Below, one piece after another: positions 51,256-63,308 of a DNA stretch of 64,000 nucleotides. The notes below the pieces were generated by a model, which made no database searches, was not told where the DNA came from, and worked only from the letters and a program-made list of their open reading frames with translations. Both the position numbers and the translations under genes were made by a program. Origin of the DNA: Clostridium sp. (GTDB lineage Bacteria > Bacillota_I > Bacilli_A > RF39 > UBA660); the NCBI GenBank assembly GCA_022010095.1, contig CP091739.1, positions 1,054,001-1,118,000 of the forward strand, written 5' to 3'. Position 1 is the stretch's first letter; each line of letters opens with the position of its first letter.

Positions 51256-53228
51256 AAAAATATAAAAATAAAACAAAAAAAATTATATTGCTTATATTGT
51301 TATACTTATTGCATTTATAATAGTAGCACTATATCTAAATAAAAAAATTATATTAATGATTATTATGAATATATTAATAAAGAAACTATTAAAGATAAAA
51401 AAAGATGGTTGGTCATATATAAATGATCTTAATGATGAAATATCAAAAGACACAAATAATATTATAAAAAGAAATAATAAATAATCCTAGTAATAACGAA
51501 GAAAAAAAATATTAAAGAACTTTATAATGAATATTTTTGATACAAGCGCTCGTAACAAAAAAATGGATTAAATGATTTAAAAACCATATTTAGACAGAAT
51601 TAATAAAACAAAAAAATATTAAAGAATTCATTAACGAAGCAATACAACTAGAAAAAAAGATTTAAGTATAGAATTATTAATGTCAAAAATCAATTATGAA
51701 AGACTTCAAAAACAGGAAAAAAATATTCTTTATATTACGTCAATTCCAATGGACTTTGATAATGCTGTTGATTATTATAGTAATGAAGATTTAATAAGTG
51801 TCAAGAATACTTTTAAACTATACAACAATAAACTATTAAAAAGAATATGGTTATACATCTGGTGAAGCACTAGATATAACAAATCAAATAAATGATTTCT
51901 ATATAGATATTGCAAACAATTCATTAACGCAAGATGATTTATTAAATACTGAAAAAAATACTACAATATTATTGATAGAACAAAGTTAAGCAAAATATAT
52001 ACTAATTTAGATGTTAATAATTATTTTAAAGAATTAGATTTATCAAATGTAAATAGATTTAGTTTAGTAGATGAACTGTTAAAAAATTAAATGAATACTT
52101 AACAAATGAAAATTTATCTTTATGGAAAAAAATCTAGCAACTATAAAGATTCTTCAAACATATGCAAATTATACTACTGAAAAATTATGAAAAAAATATT
52201 TAATAAGTTAAATACTGCTCTTAGAAGTAAAGAGTTATCTAAAGAAGAAACTGCATATGATTTAGTTAAACAAATTTATCCAAATGAAATATCTAGAAGT
52301 TATAGTAATAAATATTTAAATGATGATACTAAAAAAACTATATTTCTAATCTTATAATAAAAAAATAAATAAAGAATATGAAAGTATGATAAATAAGTCT
52401 TGGATGGACACAGAAACTAAAACAAAAGCGATACAAAAAAATTAAATAATATCAAAATAAATATTGGCACTACGTATAGGAAAGATTTTTTTCTTCTTAT
52501 TATGAATTTAATAATAGCATTTCATTAGTAAAAAAAATATCATCAATCTTAAGAAAGTTACCACTGCAAAGTCATATGCAATGTTAGATACTAATGAAAC
52601 ATATAATGCATTACCAGATTATACATTTAATGCATATTATGATGTTACTTCAAATTCAATTAACATTTTAACTGGAGGAACTAAGTCAATAAAAGATATT
52701 AACAATAGATATGAAAAATTTAGGTGGGATTGGTTTTATAATTGCTCATGAAATATCACATGCTTTTGATAATAATGGTTCTAAGTTTGATGAAAATGGA
52801 TTACTTAATAATTGGTATACAGAATCAAGTACTAAAAAAATATGAAGAACTTCAAAAATAAAGTTATAGAATATTATAATAAGTATGAAATCATACACAA
52901 TATTTCTAATAATGGAAAAACGTACAATAGGTGAAAAATATTGCTGATTTAGCTGCAATGGAATGTCTAACCAATATTTTTAACTAACGATAGGGCTTCT
53001 AAAGAAGATTATCAAAAAACATATGAATCATTCGCAAAAATATGGTCTAACAATTATAGTAAAAGTACAAAAAGTAATGCAAAGCTTTATAGATACACAT
53101 TCCACAAATGAAATAAGAGTGAATAGTGTATTATCATCAACAAATAAATTTTTATGAAATATATAAAAATTGATTCAAATGATTCAATGTATATTAAACC
53201 TGAAGAAAGAGTTAACATATGGTCTTAA
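51248..53228 (+). CDS. pepO: M13-family (PepO/neprilysin-like) zinc metallopeptidase
   Basis: About 655 residues. GTG start 51248, with a hydrophobic segment near the N terminus (about residues 13-32) as signal anchor. Catalytic motifs: HExxH in IAHEISHAFDNNGSKF (near 52745), the third ligand Glu and Asp in GENIADLAAM (near 52930), and the C-terminal Trp (ERVNIW, then Ser and stop). The substrate-shaping NAYYD motif is seen as FNAYYDVTSN. More than fifteen breaks, all in A/T runs. Cuts peptides up to about 40 residues, probably at the cell surface. Confidence 0.88.
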
Positions 53229-53243
53229 GTTAACTCTTTTTAA
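53206..53243 (+). terminator. Terminator overlapping the M13 peptidase end
   Basis: Perfect 11-bp stem AAAGAGTTAAC (53206-53216) / GTTAACTCTTT (53229-53239), then TTTAA. The stem spans the last codons. Confidence 0.8.
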
Positions 53244-53404
53244 TATAGATTATTTTATAAAAAAATAAATTTAAAACAAATTAAATATAATAATATATCA
53301 ATTATAATTAGAAAAAAATTAGAGATAGAAAAAAATCAATTTCTAAATATATTTAAATGCTGTTTCCAGTAAAAAAATATTATTATTTTTAATTTTTATG
53401 ATTA

Positions 53405-53413
53405 TGATATAAT
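53405..53413 (+). promoter_or_regulatory. Extended -10 promoter
   Basis: TGATATAAT, 18 bp before the S41 peptidase start; the leader is very short. Confidence 0.55.
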
Positions 53414-53431
53414 TAATTTAAGGGTGAAACA

Positions 53432-54669
53432 ATGAAGAAAAAAATATATAGAAGACCTAGAATATTTTTTTAAATTATGTAGAACTTAAAAAGAGGAAGT
53501 AATTTAGATAAAAAAATTACCCTAATGAAAGTAACCATTTAGATTTTTTTATTTTTTTACATAGTAAAAAAATGAATTAAAAAGAATTTATAAATATTTT
53601 TTTATGAGCAAGTACACTATAAAAAAATGATTATGATTTTTTTATTACTTAATGTGTTCTATCATAAAATATATGGGATCATATATGGATGCTCATACAA
53701 GTATAATTATGAATAATACCAATTCTTATCCCTTATCTATACAAGCAATTAATAATAAAATATATGTTACAAAAATGTTATGATGAAAAAAATATAGTTA
53801 TAGCGAACTTTTTGAAAATAAATGAAATTGATATAAATAAAATAATTGATGAATTAGAAAAAAATGCACTTGTTATGGAACATACGAACACTTTTTTTAT
53901 CCAAATTGCATTTTTTTACTTAAATGACAAGAATAAACTATTATCATTACCTAGTATTAGTGATAAATCTAAATATATAGAATATAAAAACAACGAAAGG
54001 TACTATTAAATTTGAAATAGATAAAGATTATTCTCAAGAACTTTTTTAAAAATAAAGAAAGAAGTTTTTTTCAACAAATTCAAATTAGAAATAATATATT
54101 AGTGTTAAAATATCCTAAATGTAAAGATAAATTTGTACCAAATATAGAAGAGTTAAAAAAATATAATTTATGCTAATAATATTGATACATTTATTTTTAG
54201 ATTTAAGGGGTAATACAGGAGGAAATTCTTCATTAATTAATCCACTAATAAGATATTTAGAACATTCTAAGTTAAATTTGTTTACTCTAGTAAATAGAAC
54301 GATATTTTCAAGTGGAAGAACTGTCGCAATAGAAATGCTTAGAATTGGAAGTAAAATAGTTGGACAAGATATTGGAACACCCATTAATTGTTTTGGTTCT
54401 ATACAGGAATATAACAAATTGCCTAATACCAAGTTTGTTTTTTCGTTGTCTAGCGCATATTTGTATGAAGATAGTGAAAAACATATTATGAAGGGCATAT
54501 ACACTAAAAAAAGAAATTACATGAAATGCCTAAAAAAACCTTTTATGAACCCAAATATTTAAAAAAATAGACCACTATATCAATTTAACAATAAAAAGAT
54601 TATAAATTAAAGCATGACGCTATGTTAGATAAATGTTGTGATTGGATTAACGATAATTTAAATAAATAA
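53432..54669 (+). CDS. S41-type (CtpA/tricorn-like) peptidase
   Basis: About 400 residues. The S41 core is clear: IDTFIFDLRGNTGGNSSLIN (near 54182), Ser in TIFSSGRTVAIEML (near 54302), then KIVGQDIGTPINCFGSIQEY. No PDZ domain and no signal peptide are visible. The N-terminal half (IKYMGSYMDAHTSIIMNNTN; VIANFLKINEIDINKIIDEL) fits the cap seen in Firmicute relatives. Ends with CCDWINDNLNK. Breaks about every 50-100 bp in 53440-53700, then near 54005, 54045, 54160, 54500 and 54560. Confidence 0.8.
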
Positions 54670-54733
54670 TAATTTTAATATAATAGTAATATAAAAAAAT
54701 TATTTTTCGTTATATGAAGGGGGATAAAAAAAT

Positions 54734-55189
54734 ATGTCAAAAAAAGATTAATGAAAATTTATTATACCATTTTTGGTAACAAGGCTATAAACATTCAGGA
54801 GAAAAGAACGTATTAGAGCAATTATAATAAAAACAATATATAGAAGATGAAAGATTTTTTTATCATCATTTATTAAAAATATATAATTCATTTTTTGAAT
54901 CAACAGGTTTCAAAAAGGAAATTATGGCTGATTTAATTATTATTTATATGGCTTTATCAAATGCTATTGTTGATTTAAATGAAGAAATATGTAGAGATAT
55001 TGTTAATCATGCTTCTATTGATACTATAGGTTATTATGGAGATATGATTGTTCAAAAATAATTTAAGAGAAATATGTGTTAATAAGTATTGGAATTATGT
55101 TTTTTTGAATTTTTATGGAAATAGTGATAAAGACAAAGAAAAAAATGCTTAAGAAAGAAAAAGAATTAAAGTGGTTTGCAAAAAAATAA
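54734..55189 (+). CDS. Hypothetical helical protein
   Basis: About 150 residues behind AAGGGGGA. Bridged it reads MSKINENLLYHFW, ..., RFFYHHLLKIYNSFFESTGF, KKEIMADLIIIYMALSNAIV, REICVNKYWNYVFLNFYGNS and a basic end. No domain recognised, no signal peptide. It stands alone between the peptidases and the glycan cluster. Breaks near 54750, 54790, 54830, 55060 and 55105. Confidence 0.5.
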
Positions 55190-55291
55190 AGATTAATAAT
55201 TTAACATAAAAAAATTACAATTTTATAAGAAAAAAACATGCATAAAAAAAGGCATTTTGTGATAGAACTGTGTAAAATAATTTTTCTGTTA

Positions 55292-55300
55292 TGTTATACT
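55292..55300 (+). promoter_or_regulatory. Extended -10 promoter of the glycan cluster
   Basis: TGTTATACT, 20 bp before the first glycosyltransferase gene. Confidence 0.6.
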
Positions 55301-55319
55301 TTACATAAGGTGTTTTTGT

Positions 55320-56650
55320 ATGAGAAGTTTTTTTAATAAAATTGAAAAAGTTTATTGTTAAAGTAAAAAAAGAGATGGACTAATCAGTGCTGTTAAAAAA
55401 AGCATTTATTAAAATTAAAAAAATGATTATTTATCAAAAAAATAGATATAGTAAGAAATATAAAATATATAAAACATAAAAAAAGAAATAAAAAAAGTTT
55501 ATTAGATGAAATGCTATATACAAAAAGAATATGACAGAATAATAATATGGAGAAGTTCTATTGGATGGAATATTCCATTATTTCAAAGACCACAACATTT
55601 ATCAAATATGTTAGCAAATCAAAAGAATGTTTAGTGTTATATGAAACAACTAAGCTGACTGATCCAGTTGACTTCATTTATAAAGTTAAAGATAATCTTT
55701 ATTTAGTAAATTATGATATTAGTTCATTTGTTAAATTACTAAATAGAAAGATGAAATATTTAAATAAACCAAAAATATTTATTTACAGCATCTACTTGTT
55801 GGGATTTAAGTGAAAAAAACAGTAAAAAAAATATATCAATAATGGATACAAGTTTATATATGATTATTTAGATGAATTGAGTCCAGTTCTTGCTGGTACA
55901 AATAAACTTCCATATAATGTTGAAGTAATACATAATTATGTTATTAATAATATTGATAACTGCATTGTAATATGTACTGCAGATAGGCTATATAATGATA
56001 TGGTTAATAAACGTAAAAGTAGCAAGAATATAGTTTTTGCATGTAATGGAGTTAATATAGAAGATTTTACTAATTTAAAAGAAAAAAAGTGAAATTAAGT
56101 GACGATTATTTAAACATGTTAAAAAAATATAAAAAGCCTATTATTGGTTATTATGGAGCATTAGCATCATGGTTCGATTATGACTTAATTAAGAAATTAG
56201 CCGAATCAAGACCAAACTATAATATAGCATTAATAGGTGCTAAATATGATGATTCTTATAACAAAAAAACAATTTAGAAAAATATGATAATATTTATTAT
56301 TTTGGACCTAAAAAAAGTATTATGAATTACCATATTATGCTAAATACTTTAACGTATGTACTCTTCCATTTGTATTAAATGATATAACAGCATCAACGAA
56401 TCCAATAAAAAGTATTTGAATATATGGCACTAGGAAAAACCTATCGTTACAACTTCACTTAATGAATGTAAAAAAATATGAATCTATTAACATCGCAAAT
56501 GATTATGATGAGTTTATAAAGTTGATTGATAAAATGTTAAACAATAATGACAAAAAAATTATTATAAGAAACTAAAAAAATTGAAGCAACTGAAAATACA
56601 TGGAGTAAGAAAGCAAATACAATTGTTGACGCATTAATTAACTATGAAAA
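55320..56650 (+). CDS. GT4-like glycosyltransferase
   Basis: Glycosyltransferase of the GT-B fold. After a basic N terminus come IIWRSSIGWNIPLFQRPQHL (near 55540), YKFIYDYLDELSPVLAGTNK and the C-terminal nucleotide-sugar domain: KPIIGYYGALASWFDYDLIK (near 56134), YAKYFNVCTLPFVLNDITAS and NPIKVFEYMALGKPIVTTS (near 56400). About 440 residues with breaks near 55350, 55395, 55525, 55785, 55815, 56090, 56270, 56310, 56410 and 56440. The QRPxHL start is shared with the transferase at 59017. Probably adds sugars to the wall glycopolymer exported by the TagGH-like pair. Confidence 0.82.
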
Positions 56651-57425
56651 AAACAGCATCATTTTTTTATCAATAGATGATGTTATTGAAGAAATACTAC
56701 TAAAAAAATATATACAAAAATTACAATACAAATATAAAAGATTTAGTTAGAAAAAAATATAAGTAAAAAAAGCAAAAAAAACATTTATTATAACAATTAA
56801 TTCAGAAACATGTATGTATTCTAAAGAAGATGAAACATATAGAAAAAAATGGTATTAGATAAAAAAATGTACTACTTGTACCAGATTCAATTTCAATCAC
56901 ATATGTCATGAAAAAAAGCATTCAAAGAAAAAAATAGATAGATATCCTGGAATTGATCTACTTGTTGATATATTAACTGATTTAAATAAAAAAAGGAAAA
57001 AATCATTATATTTATATGGATCTACAGAAAAAGTAAACAACGATATGGTAAAATATGTTAACAATAACTTTCCAGAAATTAGAGTAGTTGGTCATAAGAA
57101 TGGTTATCAAGAAGATGAGACAATTGTAGAAAACGAAATAATAAAAATTAAAACCAGATGCAATAGTAGTAGCATTAGATATACCAAAGCAAGAAATATT
57201 TATTAACAAAATATATCAAAAGCTAGATAAAGGAATCATGATAGGAGTTGGTGGTTCATTTGACGTCTTATCAGGAAATGTAAAAAGAGCCCCTATACTT
57301 ATGAGAAAAATTAATTTAGAATGGTTATATAGAATATTAAAAGATCCAAAAAAAGATTTAATAAGTTCTATAATAAAAAAATATAAAGTTTGTATTTTTC
57401 GAAAAAAAGAGGTATTAAAGAATGA
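56643..57425 (+). CDS. tagA: WecG/TagA/CpsF-family glycosyltransferase (GT26)
   Basis: Transfers ManNAc or a related sugar to an undecaprenyl-linked acceptor, an early step of teichoic acid or polysaccharide synthesis. Family hallmarks: NSETCMYSKEDETYRKM, RYPGIDLLVDIL (near 56943), LYLYGSTEKVN, PDAIVVALDIPKQEIFI (near 57155) and GVGGSFDVLSGNVKRAP (near 57244), then LMRKINLEWLYRILKDPK. About 255 residues. The exact start is uncertain (breaks near 56650-56780, also near 56865, 56930, 56993, 57145 and 57352). It ends in an ATGA overlap with the permease gene. Confidence 0.85.
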
Positions 57426-58227
57426 ATTTAATAAAGAAATTTTTTTAAAAAAATTTAAAAAAAGTATAAATTTTTTTGTTATTCCAATTAATCTCAAGAG
57501 ATTTTAAAGTTAAATATAAAAGGAGTGTACTTGGAATAGTATGGAGTTTATTATATCCAATACTAACAATGTGTATTTTTGCTCTTGTATTCACTAATAT
57601 ATTTAAAATTTCTACACCAGGAGTAAACTATTTAGTATACTTACAAACAGGACTTGTTATGTTTAATTACTTTACAGAAGCAACTAATTTATCTATGAGT
57701 AGTATTGTTGCAAACTTTTCATTAATAAATAAAGTATATATACCTAAATACATATTTCCACTATCTAAATGTTTATTCGTAGGTATTAACTTTTTATTAA
57801 CTTTAATTCCATTATATGCAGTTATCATATTTACTGGAACAGAAATAACATGGTTACATTTATTACTTCCATATGCATGTATATGTCTATTCATGTTTAC
57901 TCTTGGTATGGGATTAATACTTGCGACTATTTCTGTATTCTTTAGAGATATGTTTTATATATATGGTATTATTACTATGATGTGGACATATTTAACACCT
58001 ATTATGTATGATATAAATATGTTAGATAAAAAGTTTAATACCAATATTAAAAAAATTAATCCATTATATCATTATATTAATTTTTGCTAGAATGATAATT
58101 ATATATAAACAAGTTCCATCATTAGAATCTTGGATAGCATGTGCACTATCAAGTATCGTATTTTTTTAGTATTTGGCTTAATACTATTTAAAAAAAGAAA
58201 CAAGACAAATTTATATATTATGTATAG
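57422..58227 (+). CDS. tagG: TagG/RfbA-like polysaccharide ABC transporter permease
   Basis: About 268 residues with six helices. Hallmarks: SRDFKVKYKRSVLGIVWSLL (near 57495) at the N terminus and VFFRDMFYIYGIITMMWTYL (near 57935), then LTPIMYDINML. MNLIKKF at 57422 is taken as start because it overlaps the TagA-like stop and gives the normal N-terminal helix. Breaks near 57450-57490, 58085 and 58165. It exports a lipid-linked glycopolymer together with the ATPase that follows. Confidence 0.87.
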
Positions 58228-58240
58228 AAAGAGAGGAAGA

Positions 58241-59027
58241 ATGAAAAAGAATAATACATCAAAAAGGAAAATTATGCGGTTGAAATAAATGATGTCTCTA
58301 TGATGTTTAATTTAGGTATAGAAAAAAATTCATCATTAAAGCAAAAGATTATTGATTTAGTTACACATAAAAATATTAAAAATAAAGATGATAAGAATGA
58401 ATTTTGGGCTTTAAAAAATATAGATATTAAGATAAAAAAAGGTGAAGTTATAGGATTAATTGGAACAAATGGAGCAGGTAAATCAACGTTATTAAAAATA
58501 GTTGCTGGTGTAATGAAGCCAACAAAAGGTAAAGTGATTACTAAAGGAACTATATGTCCAATGATAGAACTTGGAGCAGGATTCGATATGGATTTAACAG
58601 CACGTGAAAATATCTATTTAAATGGAGCAGTGATGGGTTATTCAAAAGAATTTCTAGATTCAAAATTTGATGAAATTGTTAAATTCTCTGAGCTTGAAGA
58701 ATTTATAGATGTACCTATTAAAAAAACTTTAGTTCAGGTATGACTGCTAGACTTGCTTTTTCAATAGCTACAATAGTGGACCCTGAAATATTAATAGTAG
58801 ATGAAATATTATCAGTAGGTGACATATCATTTCAAAAAAAGAGTTTAGAAAAAATGATGAGTATGATTAATGGAGGTACAACTGTCATCTTTGTTTCACA
58901 TTCTATCGATCAAGTAAAAGAAATATGTTCACGTGTTATATGGCTAAATAAAGGTACAATAAAGAAAATTGGCGGTAAAGAAGTTTGTGATTTATTTGAA
59001 AATGAGGTTTTGGGAAATGAGAAGTAA
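58241..59027 (+). CDS. tagH: TagH/RfbB-like polysaccharide ABC transporter ATPase
   Basis: Walker A LIGTNGAGKSTLLKI (near 58452), the export-specific CPMIELGAGFDMDLTARENI (near 58555), signature FSSGMTARLAF (broken by one base near 58735), Walker B ILIVDEILSVGDISFQ (near 58790) and switch His in FVSHSIDQVK. About 262 residues, so without the extra C-terminal domain of B. subtilis TagH. GAGAGGAAG precedes the ATG. Stop overlaps the next gene start by about 10 bp. Confidence 0.88.
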
Positions 59028-60212
59028 AAAAAATGAAATTGAAGAATTAAAAAGAGTTATAAATTATTATGATTACATTTATAGAGATTATTCTATGAGA
59101 AAAATGTAATAAGATTTTTTTCACAAAAATTAAAAAAAGGAAAATTGCCTCTAAAACATATAAAGCAATAGTAGTTTATCCAGCAGCTATTAGTTGGGAG
59201 CCTATTCAAAGACCACATCATATATTAAGAGTACTAGGAGAAATGGGATATTTATGTTTCATTTTGTGTTGATACTAATTCAGCAGAACTCATATTCGAA
59301 GAAAAAAATATGATAATGTTTATTTAATTAATAAACAAGAAGAATTAATTCCATTAATAGGCAATAATAGAGTTATAGTTTTAATAACATATTTTTCTTC
59401 AATATTACTTTTGCTAAATTTTTTTACCAAATTCAACTATTTGGTTTGATATATTAGATAGATTAGACTTCTTATCATTATATAATAAATTATCAAAAAA
59501 AGGTATATGATGAATTACTTGAAAATGCTGATATTGTTACATATAGTGCTAATAGTTTATTAGAATATGCATCAAAAAGACATGATTCAATACTATTAGA
59601 AAATGCAGTAAATATAGAAGATTTCAAAAATAAAAGAAAAAAATTAATTTTTAATAAATATAAAGATATTAAACGAGTATTAGATAAAAAAAGAAGCCGA
59701 TCGTAGGTTATTATGGTGTAGTTGAAAAAGTGGTTTAACTTTAACCTAATAAAAAAACTTGATGAAACTAACAAATATTCAATTGTCATAATAGGACCAG
59801 TAAACGAAGACTTGGAAGATATGATAGATGAATATGATTTTTGGAAAATGTATATTTTTTTAGGAATGAAAAAAATATAGTGACTTAAAAATATTATGCT
59901 AAAGCATTTAATATAGCTATAATTCCATTCTATGTTAATAAATTAACTAATTGTGTTTCTCCAGTAAAATTCTTTGAATATGCTAGTATGGGACTTCCTA
60001 TTCTTAGTACAAAGATAAGAGAAATGACAAAATATCAATGTGAAGCAGTTAGATTAATTGATAGTAACAATATAATTAAAGAATGTGATAATTTACTATC
60101 TAGTGATATGGATCTAATTAGAAAAAAATGTAATGAAATAGCTATGAACAATACATGGGAAAAAAAGAGTAGAAACTATAGAAAAGATATTTTTAGGAGT
60201 GTTAAAAAATGA
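59017..60212 (+). CDS. GT4-like glycosyltransferase
   Basis: About 395 residues. Similar in layout to the protein at 55320: YPAAISWEPIQRPHHILRVL (near 59177), IWFDILDRLDFLSLYNKLSK, KPIVGYYGVVEKWFNFNLIK (near 59695), VSPVKFFEYASMGLPILST (near 59957). Breaks near 59105, 59120, 59260, 59310, 59400, 59500, 59650, 59690, 59730, 59845 and 59885. The 3' end overlaps the next start (ATGA). Probable side-chain glycosyltransferase of the same polymer. Confidence 0.82.
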
Positions 60213-62285
60213 ATGATTATGATTTAAGAGCATATAGATTATTAAGAAAAATGAAACTTGCACAAATTGCTAAAGCAAGTCTTATAATTAAAGATAGTGG
60301 TATAAAAGGACTAAACAATAAAAATAAATTCAAGACATCAATGGAAAAAGAATTCAAACGTTGATACAAGAGTATTTGAAAAACATAGAATTTAAAAATA
60401 AATAGTATAGATATAGTAGTAGATAAAGATATTGATATTACAAGCATTATGAATAAATTAGAAGGACTAAATGTTAGCTATAATTTGTTCTATATAATGG
60501 ATAAGCCTAAAGAAAGAGGACATTATTATGGAATAAGCGAATTATTTTTTTATATCAATATTTTATACAAAGATCATTTGTATTTATTACTAAAAGAAAG
60601 AAAAGTAAATTAAGAAAAGAATTTTATTATTGTATTCCATTAAGAGATAATAACTCATTAATCGAAAATATTAATAATCTTTTAAAATCTATTGATACAT
60701 TAAAAGTAATAGCTAATTACAATAACAAGGATAACATTACCGCAAAAGCAGCTACATTCTTTGACTATGATGGTAGTAATTATTATTCAGGCGGAGCAGA
60801 GAGATATCTTGTAGACTTACATGAAGTTTGTAAAAATTTAGGTTATAATATGGATATTTATCAAAATGCTAATTTCCCTTACATGAGAAAATTTAGAAAT
60901 ATAAATGTTATTGGTATGAAAGCAAAAGATATGCCATTAAACTATTCATTAGAATATATTACAGAACAAGCTAAAAATTATTCATGTATGACAAAAATAT
61001 TTTTTTCCAAAATTACATATATATTCTGCATTTTATGAATGTTTTTTCCATATTGTTCATCACCATCAATAGGAATAAGCCATGGAATTGCTTGGGATAA
61101 TAGAGGATGTGTTAAAACAAATGGTATTGATTGTTTTGGAATAGAAATGATAGAATGATTGAAAGTGCATTCATGTGTGATAAAATGGTATCAGTAGATA
61201 CTAATACAGCAAACTGGTTTCAAAACTATAGATTTCAACTTAGGAAATCAAAAAAATTAAAAGTAATACCAAATTATGTAGATACAAATGAATTTAAGCC
61301 ACAAAATGACTTAAAGAAAAAAAAGATAAGATTGTAATTACTTATCCAAGAAGACTATATGAACCAAGAGGAATGTATTTATTATTAAATATAGTAGATA
61401 AATTATTTAAAGAATATAAAAAAATATAGAAATTCATTTTTGTTGGAAAAGGATTTGATGAAGATGTAAATAAAATAAAAGAAAAAAATGAGAAAAAATA
61501 TCCAAATAGATTATTTTGTTACAGTTCAACACCTGAAAAAGATGAATGAAATATATAAGAAAACAGATATATCATTAATTCCAACTATTTATAGTGAGGG
61601 TACTAGTTTATCTTGCTTAGAAGCAATGGCAACAGAAAATATTGTTATTTCTACTAGAATAGGTGGGCTATGTGATTTAATAATTGATAATTATAATGGA
61701 TACTTAATCGAACCAACAGAAGAAGATTTATATAATAAATTAAAGTATGTATTAGATAATTATGATAAACAAGAAATAATAAAGAAAAAGAGCAAGAGAA
61801 AGTGCTGAAACATTTAATAAAAAAATAATTGGGCACAAAAAAATGGAAAAAAACGTTATTAAGACATTTAATATTAAATCAAAATCACAAACAATCTCTT
61901 TAATTGAATTCTATGTTAATGATATTGAAAATTTAAGACAAGAAATATTTGATAAAAATTAAAAGAAGAACTTATGAAAAAAATCAATTAATATATATTA
62001 GAAGCAAAAAGAAAGCTGAAATCGATAACATTAGTTGTGGATTATTACAATTAGTTCCGCTTTGATGAAGAAGTAGTAAGTAAGGCTAAAAAAATATATG
62101 TTGACAAAAAAATATTAAGAAAAAAATTGAACGTGAAGAAGAAATTGAATATATATAAAAGTAATTACAAATTATTAGACTTTAGTATTGAAAAATGATG
62201 ATGTGATAATGTTTGATAACAATGAATATAAATACAAGACAATAGAATTGTTTATGAATTAATAAAAAAATTACAAAGTAGATAA
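60209..62285 (+). CDS. Large GT4-family glycosyltransferase with N-terminal extension
   Basis: About 690 residues. The first 190 (YDLRAYRLLRKMKLAQIAKA; DIVVDKDIDITSIMNKLEGL) are an extension of unknown function. The GT4 core starts at YYSGGAERYLVDLHEVCKNL (near 60784, acceptor-site GGAERY loop), continues with GISHGIAWDNRG, VIPNYVDTNEFKPQ (near 61265), YPRRLYEPRGMYLLLNIVDK and IPTIYSEGTSLSCLEAMATE (near 61575). A helical tail (about 61870-62280) follows. Breaks about every 60-150 bp; the end at 62285 depends on the bridging chosen. Confidence 0.8.
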
Positions 62286-62467
62286 ATCTAATTTTTAAAA
62301 AAAGAATAATTAAGTATTGTGAAAAAGATAGATGAACCAAATTAATCTAAAAATGGATTTAGACCAAGTCAAAAAAATATAGATTTAAACCATTGAAAAG
62401 TGATATTTGGTTGTGATATTATAATAAAATATAAAATTATAAAAAGGAAAACAGGGTGGTTAAAAAA

Positions 62468-63177
62468 ATGGAAACTATAGTAGGAAACAAAGCAGTAAAT
62501 AATATAATTAATACAATTGAAAAAAACACATCCAATGAAAAAGCCAAGAATTGATGTAGATGAGGAACCTTTAAAATTACCAGAAATGGAAATTATACTG
62601 AGAATATTTACTGAAGGAAATAAGCTAACAGCAGTTACAATTTTAGACTGGAAATGGAGTTTATAAAAAAAGGAATACCTGAAAGTAAACAAATTATAGA
62701 TGAATTTATAAGTGAAACAGATTTATCAAATTTAATAAACTATATTCTAAAAACATTATCCATATATAGACAGCTTTAGTAATAGTACTAATTCAATAAG
62801 ATTAGGATTTGCTTTTTTTCACTAGACGAGAATTTATTTAGTGAAGAAGATTTAAGTATAAATCGTATAGTTTTTGAATATTGAAACATTTGACACAAAT
62901 TTAGCCCATCAAATGAGAGAATACTTAAAATTCATAATTATTAATTATAGAGAACAATTAGCGACAACAATGTGGTATGAAACAGAATATAAAAAAATAC
63001 TATACTGAATGGAAACAAAAATGTATAGATGGCATGAGTAGAGAAGATATAATTGATTTTTTTAAACACTTTACCAACAGAAAGTTTAAAAAAATATTAT
63101 TATCATCAATCGCAAATGAAAGATTTATTGAAATTCTTAAAGAGCAAGAGAAGAAATCAAAAAAAGTCAAAGCATGA
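62468..63177 (+). CDS. Hypothetical helical protein
   Basis: About 230 residues after bridging breaks near 62520, 62650, 62770, 62820, 62875 and 62985: METIVGNKAVNNIINTIEK, DEEPLKLPEMEIILRIF, MEFIKKGIPESKQIIDEFIS, MSREDIIDFFKHFTNRKFKK. No recognised domain, no signal sequence; the tail is Lys-rich. Preceded by GGGTGG. The gap 62286-62467 has only a few stop-rich frames. It is transcribed toward the EF-Tu-like gene but separated from it by a terminator. Confidence 0.55.
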
Positions 63178-63247
63178 AATTATTAAAACAAGAAGACAAT
63201 AAAAAGAACTGAAAATGTAAAAAAATATCTAATAATTAACGTAAATA

Positions 63248-63282
63248 AAAAGAGTAACACATCTATAAAGTTACTCTTTTGT
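63248..63282 (+). terminator. Rho-independent terminator
   Basis: Perfect 11-bp stem AAAAGAGTAAC (63248-63258) / GTTACTCTTTT (63270-63280). Confidence 0.85.
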
Positions 63283-63290
63283 GTTATACT
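63282..63290 (+). promoter_or_regulatory. Extended -10 promoter of the EF-Tu-like gene
   Basis: TGTTATACT directly after the terminator, 18 bp before the ATG; the leader would be only about 12 nt. Confidence 0.6.
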
Positions 63291-63308
63291 ATTTTTAGGT
63301 GAGTAGAT

